From Akkermansiaceae bacterium (GTDB taxonomy: Bacteria; Verrucomicrobiota; Verrucomicrobiia; Verrucomicrobiales; Akkermansiaceae), in the NCBI GenBank assembly GCA_030725745.1, contig JANRFH010000030.1:86792-150791 (forward strand): DNA of 64,000 nucleotides. The letters run 5' to 3'. The notes under the pieces are model-generated. The model made no database searches and was not told where the DNA came from. It saw nothing but the letters and a program-made list of their open reading frames with translations. Of this stretch, positions 1-6,832 are shown piece by piece; position 1 is the first letter of the stretch, and each line of letters opens with the position of its first letter. The translations under genes and the position numbers were made by a program.

Positions 1-82
1 TAGCGGCCTTCTTAGGAGCTGCTTTTTTAGCGGCCTTCTTAGGAGCTGCTTTTTTAGCGGCCTTCTTAGGAGCTGCTTTTTT
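1..82. repeat. 27-bp perfect tandem repeat (TAGCGGCCTTCTTAGGAGCTGCTTTTT), 3 copies visible, coding for KKAAPKKAA units
   Basis: Exact repetition at positions 1, 28 and 55; probably continues left of the window. Confidence 0.9.
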
Positions 83-592
83 GGCAGCCTTCTTAGCAGG
101 CGCTTTTTTCACCGCTTTCTTAGCAGCGGCTTTTTTGGCCGGTGCCTTTTTGGCGGCTTTCTTTACGGTTTTCTTCGCGGGTTTCTTCGCGGCTTTTTTT
201 GCTGATTTTTTTGCAGCCATAATTTTGTGTAGTTGGAGTTCGCGTTCGATGTTGGTTTTCTCTTCCAGTGTTAATGAACCGGCGGAGAGGGTAGCGAGAA
301 CAGCCTCACCGAGGCGTCCTCCAAAAGCGTTCAGGATGAAGTCCTGCGTCGCGCGTTGCACGATGACTTCCTGTTTGTGCGCAGGCTCATAAGTATGAGC
401 CCTCCCGGTGCGCAAGCGTTTCACGAGTCCCTTTCGCTCTAGGCTCTGCATTACGGAGAGCACAGTAGTATAGGCGCGTTCGCGACCGTCTGGCAGCATG
501 TCATTCACCACGTTTACCGTAGATGGCCCTTCGTGCCACAGCACGGACAGAGCCTGCAGTTCTAGGTTGGAAGGAATGGACGGATTTGCCAT
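1..592 (-). CDS. BlaI/MecI/CopY-family winged-helix repressor fused to a histone H1-like Lys/Ala/Pro-rich C-terminal tail (partial, runs off left edge)
   Basis: Manual reverse-strand translation from ATG at 592: MANPSIPSNLELQALSVLWHEGPSTVNVVNDMLPDGRERAYTTVLSVMQSLERKGLVKRLRTGRAHTYEPAHKQE...ELQLHKI, then in frame MAAKKSAKKAAKKPAKKTVKKAAKKAPAKKAAAKKAVKKAPAKKAAKKAAPKKAAKKAAPKKA... The internal ATG at 220 is exactly 124 codons downstream. No stop before the window edge, so it is absent from the ORF track. Confidence 0.85.
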   Translation of the reverse strand, partial: MANPSIPSNLELQALSVLWHEGPSTVNVVNDMLPDGRERAYTTVLSVMQSLERKGLVKRLRTGRAHTYEPAHKQEVIVQRATQDFILNAFGGRLGEAVLATLSAGSLTLEEKTNIERELQLHKIMAAKKSAKKAAKKPAKKTVKKAAKKAPAKKAAAKKAVKKAPAKKAAKKAAPKKAAKKAAPKKAAKKAAPKKAA

Positions 593-664
593 AGGGTTGA
601 TTGCCTTTCGGTGATTACGACAAAACTAGTATTACGGCATTTCGTCAAGTTTAATCTCAATGAT

Positions 665-682
665 ATTTCGTGTTCACGAAAT
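665..682. promoter_or_regulatory. Perfect 8-bp-arm palindrome ATTTCGTG-TT-CACGAAAT, candidate operator
   Basis: Inverted repeat in the intergenic region upstream of the BlaI-like gene. Confidence 0.4.
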
Positions 683-733
683 TAAATCAAACCCTCTACC
701 CCAAATCCAGTACTAGAACTCCCGAACATCCAT

Positions 734-1690
734 TCAGTCCTCTCTCATCTCGGGACGAAGAATGCCGGGATCGATCTCTTCGAGAGCTCTCCAGAAGTCA
801 TCGTTCGTCGGATGGCCGTTAAAAAGAACGCGTCCATCTCGTGAGATAATTACAACTGCTGGCACGCTCTGCACGCGTAGCTTCGCTGCCAAAGGAGACT
901 TCTTCGTATCAACGATCCAAGCCCCCGGCGCGTCTTTCTCAGTTGCAGCAAGCATCAGCCGTGCATCGACTGCAACCTTCTCAGATGTCTCCGGTAACAT
1001 AGATGCCACCGCTACGCCTTTGCTGTTGAGATGATCTGCGGTGATGAAAAAATCTACCAGCGTTGCCTCGCATTCACGACTCCATGGCGACCAGAAATGC
1101 AGTAGCAGTGCTTTGCGGTCACCCAGGATTTCACCGAGCGTCACGGTTCCTTCCTCCAGCGTTTTTTTGTACGGCTTTTCGAAATTCACACGCACGGACT
1201 TCATGGCATCCATCAATCGAATGCGGTCGATGTGTGGAGCAAATGCCGCGCCTTGCCGTGGACTGAGCCAGAACGCCTCTGTAATGTGTTGTTTGAAACC
1301 CGCCTTATCGCCTCTGTCCAGCGCATCCAGCGCGGTGACGTATTCCGTCACAGCCAACCAATCGTCCACGCTTGCGAAAATCTCAGACTCAGCGAGATCG
1401 AACTTTTCCTTCTGCTTCTCGAACTCAGGCAGGAGCTCGGCGATCTCTTTGTCCTCCGCACGATCCACGTGAAAGAGGAAACGCGCTTCAAGAATCACTT
1501 GCTCTGGAACTTCGAGCGAACGCGCCGCAACAATCGCTTCTGTGAGTGCTTCGGGAGACTCTCTTATAGAAAGTAGCTCCTCGATCGCATCCTCCTTCGG
1601 CGTCATCACCAAATCGCCCGGCTGCACAGCTTGCCCTGCGGCGAGCTGTACACATACGGCGAGCGAGATCAGGAGCTTGCGTGGATCCAT
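734..1690 (-). CDS. Secreted thioredoxin-fold (TlpA/redoxin-like) protein lacking CxxC
   Basis: 318 aa, signal peptide; LLLHFWSPWSRECEATL...LRVQSVPAVVIISRDGRVLFNGHP. Confidence 0.65.
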   Translation of the reverse strand: MDPRKLLISLAVCVQLAAGQAVQPGDLVMTPKEDAIEELLSIRESPEALTEAIVAARSLEVPEQVILEARFLFHVDRAEDKEIAELLPEFEKQKEKFDLAESEIFASVDDWLAVTEYVTALDALDRGDKAGFKQHITEAFWLSPRQGAAFAPHIDRIRLMDAMKSVRVNFEKPYKKTLEEGTVTLGEILGDRKALLLHFWSPWSRECEATLVDFFITADHLNSKGVAVASMLPETSEKVAVDARLMLAATEKDAPGAWIVDTKKSPLAAKLRVQSVPAVVIISRDGRVLFNGHPTNDDFWRALEEIDPGILRPEMRED

Positions 1691-1694
1691 CAGA

Positions 1695-2084
1695 CTAATT
1701 CGCAGGGATCTTGAGCTTGGCGCCGAGCACAGCGATATCGTTCTTCAGGCCGTTTGCCTGTTGGATAGCAGCAACAGTAACTCCGTATTTCCTAGCAATA
1801 CCCCCGAGAGTATCTCCGCGAACCACAGTATGTACCGTAGCAACCCTGCTCGGAGCGGAAGGTTCTGGTGTAGGAGAAGATGCAGTGTCTTCATAAACAG
1901 CTGGTGCGTCATACGCCGGGTTCACATCAGAAGCGGGACTCTCGTAAGGCGTGCCGCTGTCATCGCCGTAGTCGGGCGCAGCATAGGGATTGGAGACATC
2001 GTAATTCTCCCCACCACCTTTTGAGGCGCAGGAAGCGAGTAGGGCGGACATCGCCGCGACGGGGAGCAGGAGCTTGTTTTTCAT
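1695..2084 (-). CDS. LysM-domain lipoprotein
   Basis: Lipobox LLASC; C-terminal LysM VHTVVRGDTLGGIARKYGVTVAAIQQANGL. Start moved to MKNKLLL at 2084. Confidence 0.8.
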   Translation of the reverse strand: MKNKLLLPVAAMSALLASCASKGGGENYDVSNPYAAPDYGDDSGTPYESPASDVNPAYDAPAVYEDTASSPTPEPSAPSRVATVHTVVRGDTLGGIARKYGVTVAAIQQANGLKNDIAVLGAKLKIPAN

Positions 2085-2169
2085 ATTGGGAATACGGATT
2101 GATAACTGCGAGCTTGTCACTCGCCACATAAGGAAACGATTGCGGGAAGGGTTTTGTTCAAGCTGAATA

Positions 2170-2979
2170 TTACGGCCATCTAAAAAATCCGTCTACCGCA
2201 GACTCAGTGTGTGCGGCCAGTTCCCTCAGCGTCTCTTCCCTCAGTATCGCAATTCGCTCCGCGATATGCATCGAAAACGCGGGTTCGTTGCGCTTCCCAC
2301 GCACTGGCTCGGGAGCGAGATATGGAGAATCCGTCTCCAACATGAAACTCCCCGCCGGGCATCGCGCCGCCGCATCCTTTGCCGCATGCGCGTTTTTGAA
2401 AGTCGATACACCACCGAAGGAAACCAACCCACCCATAGCAATCACCTTCTCCCCCAGCTCCCAGTCGGAAATAAAACAATGGAACACCGCCCGCACTTTT
2501 CCGGAAAAACACGAATAGATCTCCAGCGCATCTTCAAACGATCTGCTGCCCTCCTTGTCGCGCGTGTGGATCACCACATTCAGTCCTGCATCACGCGCCA
2601 GCTCGAAGTGGCTCGTTAGGAAATCCCTCTGCCGTTTCCTGAAATTCATTTCATCCCACCCCTCCGGAGCCGGATGAAAATAATCCAGCCCCGTCTCACC
2701 AATCGCACACACCCGCGCATCGCCCGCAAAAGTAGCCAAGCGCGCCACCGCATCATCCGGCGCGTTATGAACATCGCAGGGATGAATACCTATCGCCGCC
2801 TTCACCCTTGCATCTCGCGCCAGTTCCAAGTTCGCCTCTATATCTTCCAGACACGTCGCCAGGGTCACCATCCTCTTCACACCCGCTGCATCCGCCCGAG
2901 AAATAATCTCCGCTGCTTCGCCCTCGTTGAAACGCGCCGAAGCCAGATGACAATGCGAATCTGTGATCATGCCCGGCAC
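2170..2979 (-). CDS. TatD-family metal-dependent hydrolase
   Basis: MITDSHCHL..., AIGETGLDYF, HTRDKEGS, ETDSPYLAPEP motifs. Confidence 0.9.
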   Translation of the reverse strand: MPGMITDSHCHLASARFNEGEAAEIISRADAAGVKRMVTLATCLEDIEANLELARDARVKAAIGIHPCDVHNAPDDAVARLATFAGDARVCAIGETGLDYFHPAPEGWDEMNFRKRQRDFLTSHFELARDAGLNVVIHTRDKEGSRSFEDALEIYSCFSGKVRAVFHCFISDWELGEKVIAMGGLVSFGGVSTFKNAHAAKDAAARCPAGSFMLETDSPYLAPEPVRGKRNEPAFSMHIAERIAILREETLRELAAHTESAVDGFFRWP

Positions 2980-3611
2980 GCTGCGAGTAGCGCCTTAACT
3001 TTCACGAAATCCTTCACACCCGGCGAGACCTCCGCACCCGATGCCACATCCAACGCCGTAGGCCTCACCTGCGCCACAGCATCCGCCGCATTCTCCGGAG
3101 TAATACCTCCCGCCAATATCACCGGCATACCCGGATATTTTTTCATGAAATCCTTCGCAAGCCCCCAATCAAATGTCTGTCCTGTCCCGCCGAAGACCAC
3201 TGGCGCATGCGCATCCAGCAAGATCCCATCCGCCGCATACTCTCCCGCTCTCGCGATATCATCCTCATCTTGCACCCCCAGCGCCTTCACCACCGGTATG
3301 CCCGCAGCAGTGAAACGCCCCACCACCTCCGGCGTCTCATCACCGTGAAGCTGCACCACATCGATCATCCCGTCTCCGAAAAGCCGAAACGGTAGATCCC
3401 CCGCCTCATTCACAAAAACACCTACGCGTAGGATGTTACCGGCTAGTTCCTTCATCCATCTCCCTTCCTCCGGAGCGAGGTAGCGTTTCGATTTCGGCCA
3501 GAAATTAAAACCCACCGCATCCACCCCCAGCTCCACGAGCTTCTCCGCATCCTCACGCATCCGCACCCCGCAAATCTTCAGAGCCGTCCTATCCTTTCCG
3601 AAAAAATCCAT
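2967..3611 (-). CDS. trpF: Phosphoribosylanthranilate isomerase
   Basis: LKICGVRMREDAEKLVELGVDAVGFNFWPKSKRYL; VQLHGDE; LAGGITPENAADA. Confidence 0.9.
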   Translation of the reverse strand: MDFFGKDRTALKICGVRMREDAEKLVELGVDAVGFNFWPKSKRYLAPEEGRWMKELAGNILRVGVFVNEAGDLPFRLFGDGMIDVVQLHGDETPEVVGRFTAAGIPVVKALGVQDEDDIARAGEYAADGILLDAHAPVVFGGTGQTFDWGLAKDFMKKYPGMPVILAGGITPENAADAVAQVRPTALDVASGAEVSPGVKDFVKVKALLAACRA

Positions 3612-3685
3612 ATCTTCGCCACGCAAGTTGCCCCCCGCTCACCACCATTGCAAGCGACCAACCGCATTCCTCGCTCGCATTTTTC

Positions 3686-4663
3686 ATGGAAAAATCACAA
3701 CCTGAAGCACGTAAACACAAAAGCATGAAATCAAAACCTCTCCACCTCGCCGCTTTCGTCGGCATCATCGCCTCCTTCCTCTGGCTCTTCTCCACCGCCG
3801 AGGAAGCCCCTGCATCCAAGAAACACAAAATCGTTTTCGTCGCAGGAAAAGCCAGCCACGGCCCCGGCGAACACGAACACCGCGCCGGCTCCATGCTCCT
3901 CGCTGCACAACTTGAAAAATCAAACCTCGGCCTTGAAACAGTCGTAGTTACCGATGGCTGGCCGAAGGATGAAAGCGTCTTCGACGGCGCATCCGCCGTG
4001 ATCTTCTACGCCGACGGAGGTAAGAGGCATCCCGCCGTCCCGCACATAGAAAAACTCAACGAACTCGTCAAACAAGGTGTCGGTATCGGCTGCATCCACT
4101 ACGGCATCGAAGTCGAAAAAGGCGCACCCGGAGATACTTTCCTCGATGCCATCGGCGGCCACTTCGAGGCAAATTGGTCGGTCAACCCTCACTGGGAAGC
4201 CACCTTCGTCATGCCAGATCACGAAGTCGCCAACGGCATCCAGGACTACAGCATCCTAGACGAGTGGTATTACCACATGCGCTTCCGCCCGAACATGGAA
4301 GGTATTACCCCTATCCTATCCGATCTCCCTTCGGAGAAAACCCTCTCACGCCCCGATGGCCCACACTCAGGCAACCCAGCCGTCCGCAAGGCAGTCCTCG
4401 AGGACAAAGAACCCCAACACGTCATGTGGGTCTTCGATCGCCCGGAGGAAATCGGCGGCGGCCGCGGCTTCGGATTCTCCGGCGGCCATTTCCACAAAAA
4501 CTGGCAGAATGACAGCCAGCGCCGCGTCGTCCTCAACGCCATCGCATGGATCGCTGGTATGGACATCCCCGAGGAAGGCATCCCATCCGCCACGCCCACC
4601 GATGAGGAAATGACTGCAAACCTCGACGTAAAGCAGCCGCGCAAGCCCAGAAAGCAAAAGTAA
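3686..4663 (+). CDS. ThuA-like domain protein, exported
   Basis: KIVFVAGKASHGPGEHEHRAGSMLL...GVGIGCIHYGIEV...GGGRGFGFSGGHFHKNW; start probably MKSKPLHL at 3725. Confidence 0.8.
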   Translation: MEKSQPEARKHKSMKSKPLHLAAFVGIIASFLWLFSTAEEAPASKKHKIVFVAGKASHGPGEHEHRAGSMLLAAQLEKSNLGLETVVVTDGWPKDESVFDGASAVIFYADGGKRHPAVPHIEKLNELVKQGVGIGCIHYGIEVEKGAPGDTFLDAIGGHFEANWSVNPHWEATFVMPDHEVANGIQDYSILDEWYYHMRFRPNMEGITPILSDLPSEKTLSRPDGPHSGNPAVRKAVLEDKEPQHVMWVFDRPEEIGGGRGFGFSGGHFHKNWQNDSQRRVVLNAIAWIAGMDIPEEGIPSATPTDEEMTANLDVKQPRKPRKQK

Positions 4664-4664
4664 T

Positions 4665-4708
4665 CTCTTCCTCTTCCTTAGAGTTTAAAATTTAAAGTTT
4701 AGAATTTC
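4665..4708 (-). repeat. Family-1 junction repeat, copy A
   Basis: Reverse complement: g-AAATTCT-AAACTTT-AAATTTT-AAACTCT-AAGGAAGAGgaagag. Lies between stop at 4663 and ATG at 4714. Confidence 0.8.
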
Positions 4709-4713
4709 AGCCT

Positions 4714-6006
4714 ATGCGCACCGAATCCCCACCCTCCGCCCTCTTCGCAACCCATCGGAAAAACCTCGCCGCCCTCCTCCCTGCAGGAGCACTCGCCGTC
4801 GTTCAATCCAACGACATCTTCCCCACCAACGCCGACGCCACACTGCCCTTCAAGCAGAACAACGACCTCTTCTACCTCACCGGCATCGCCCAAGAAGAAA
4901 CCGTCCTCCTCATCTGCCCATCCGCCCACGACCCCAAGGACAGAGAAATCCTCTTCCTCCGTGAGACCAACGAAACCATCGCCGTCTGGGAAGGCGCGAA
5001 GCTCACCAAGGAACAAGCCAAAGCACGCACCGGCATCGAGCGTATCGAATGGATCTCCGCCTTCGATATCAATCTCAGCCGCCTCGCCCTCCAGTCGGAA
5101 ACCTTTTTCCTCACCACCAACGAGCACCCTCGCTCCGCCACCGGCATAGAGACTCGCAACGACCGCTTCATCAAGGACTGCAAGGCACGCTTCCCGCTCC
5201 ACAACTACGCCCGCCTCGCACCACTTCTCTACCAACTCCGCTCCATCAAGTCCGCTGAGGAAATCCGCTTCACGGAAATCGCCTGCCGCATCACCGGCGA
5301 TGGCTTCCGCCGCGTCCTCGGTTTTGTGAAACCCGGCATCGGTGAATGGGAGGTCGAGGCCGAGTTCATCCACGAATTCACCCGCGCTGGCTCACACGGA
5401 TTCGCCTACACCCCCATCATCGCCGGGGGGAAAAACGCCTGCGTCCTCCACTACATCACCAACGAAGATTTGCTCGTCGATGGTGATCTCCTCCTCCTCG
5501 ACGTAGGCGCCGAATACGCCGGATGGAATGCAGACATGACACGCACCATCCCCGTCTCGGGAAAATTCACCCCCCGCCAGCGCGATGTCTACGAGGCAGT
5601 CCTCCGCATCGTCCACTTCGCCGATTCCATCCTCCGCCCCGGTATCCTCATCGCGGATTATCAAAAAGCCATCCTCGCAGAGATGGAAAAGGAACTCATC
5701 GCCCTAGGCCTCTTCACCGCAGAGGAAGCCGCCGCCCAAGATGAAACCAAGCCTCTCGTGAAAAAATACTTCATGCACGGCACCTCCCACCACCTCGGCC
5801 TCGATGTGCACGATGTCTCCCCCGCCAATCAACCCGTCGCCCCCGGCATGCTCTTCACCATCGAGCCCGGCATCTACATCCCCGATGAAAACCTCGGCAT
5901 CCGCCTAGAAAACGACTACCTCATCGGCGAAGACGGCAACACCAACCTCATGGCTCACATCCCCATCGAGCCCGATGAAATCGAGGCCATCATGGCTGGT
6001 GCCTAA
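4714..6006 (+). CDS. pepP: Xaa-Pro aminopeptidase (M24B)
   Basis: Aminopeptidase P N-domain (VVQSNDIFPTNADATLPFKQNNDLFYLTG) and M24 core (LLDVGAEYAGWNADMTRTIPVSGKF; HGTSHHLGLDVHDV; TIEPGIYIP). Confidence 0.9.
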   Translation: MRTESPPSALFATHRKNLAALLPAGALAVVQSNDIFPTNADATLPFKQNNDLFYLTGIAQEETVLLICPSAHDPKDREILFLRETNETIAVWEGAKLTKEQAKARTGIERIEWISAFDINLSRLALQSETFFLTTNEHPRSATGIETRNDRFIKDCKARFPLHNYARLAPLLYQLRSIKSAEEIRFTEIACRITGDGFRRVLGFVKPGIGEWEVEAEFIHEFTRAGSHGFAYTPIIAGGKNACVLHYITNEDLLVDGDLLLLDVGAEYAGWNADMTRTIPVSGKFTPRQRDVYEAVLRIVHFADSILRPGILIADYQKAILAEMEKELIALGLFTAEEAAAQDETKPLVKKYFMHGTSHHLGLDVHDVSPANQPVAPGMLFTIEPGIYIPDENLGIRLENDYLIGEDGNTNLMAHIPIEPDEIEAIMAGA

Positions 6007-6027
6007 GGATGGCCCAGCCGCAGCCAG

Positions 6028-6219
6028 TCACCACGTCCGCACATCATCCGCCGTACCCAGCTTCCCGTCCTTCCCCGGAGATACTGCAGCCACCTTTCGC
6101 CCCTCCAACCTCGTTTCTCTCATATCCAGCTTCAGGTCGAGAACTCCATCCGCATCCGTATCTAGAAAAACGGTAAACGGATTCCCCCATTCATCGTACA
6201 GGCCACACACGCGCCACAC
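6028..6219 (-). pseudogene. C-terminal remnant of a type II secretion/GspG-like pseudopilin
   Basis: LYDEWGNPFTVFLDTDADGVLDLK...VAAVSPGKDGKLGTADDVRTW* resembles a pseudopilin C-terminus (DPWGNPY...SPGPDGKxGTxDD). In-frame TAG a few codons upstream; no N-methylation N-terminus. Confidence 0.5.
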
Positions 6220-6405
6220 TGCAATGCATCCCTAATCTCCCAACAACTTCACAACTAGCGTTTCATCCACTCCACGCCCTTCCCAAATAACACTTCCAGC
6301 ACGCGAGAAATGAGGGACTCCCCATTTTTAGGGATGGCGAGAATCCAAGATTCTGGCAGGTTGGAGTCGTATGGGCACATGCCCTCTCATGTAGAAATCA
6401 CTAAA

Positions 6406-6780
6406 ATGAAAAAGACCCTAATTTCCGCCGCCCTTCTCGCCATGTTCCTTCCCTGCTCCGCAGCGGATGAGGAAGCAGAACAATTGGAAAAGATCCGTAA
6501 TGCCATCGACAAGGACAAGGACGGGGAAATCACCCACAAAGAGTTCATGACGCACGCGGTGCGTTGGTTCGGTGTGAAGGACGGAGACAAGAGCGGGGAT
6601 CTCGACATCGATGAATTCGGCCACGGAGCCTTCGAGAAATGGGATGCGGACAAGAGCGACCGAGTAGATCCCGAGGAATGGGAGGCCATGCGCGAGGCGC
6701 ATTTCAAGGTTTACGATGAGGATGAAGACGGCTCGATCTCCAAAAAGGAGTGGAAGAACTTCGATCCGAAGAGGGAGTGA
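6406..6780 (+). CDS. Secreted EF-hand protein
   Basis: Signal MKKTLISAALLAMFLPCSA; Ca-binding-like loops DKDKDGEITHKEF, DGDKSGDLDIDEF, DADKSDRVDPEEW, DEDEDGSISKKEW. Confidence 0.8.
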   Translation: MKKTLISAALLAMFLPCSAADEEAEQLEKIRNAIDKDKDGEITHKEFMTHAVRWFGVKDGDKSGDLDIDEFGHGAFEKWDADKSDRVDPEEWEAMREAHFKVYDEDEDGSISKKEWKNFDPKRE

Positions 6781-6795
6781 TAGGCGGCGCAGCCG

Positions 6796-6829
6796 AAAGG
6801 AACCGCGATTTCAGAATCACGGTTCCTTT
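6796..6829. terminator. Bidirectional rho-independent terminator between convergent genes
   Basis: AAAGGAACCG-c-GATT-tcag-AATC-a-CGGTTCCTTT. Confidence 0.75.
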
Positions 6830-6832
6830 CCC

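Noticed and set aside
81-392. + strand ORF of 103 aa (MAAFLAGAFFTAFLAAAF...)
   Set aside because: Antisense shadow of the BlaI-H1-like gene; low-complexity Phe/Ala/Leu translation is the complement of Lys/Ala codons.
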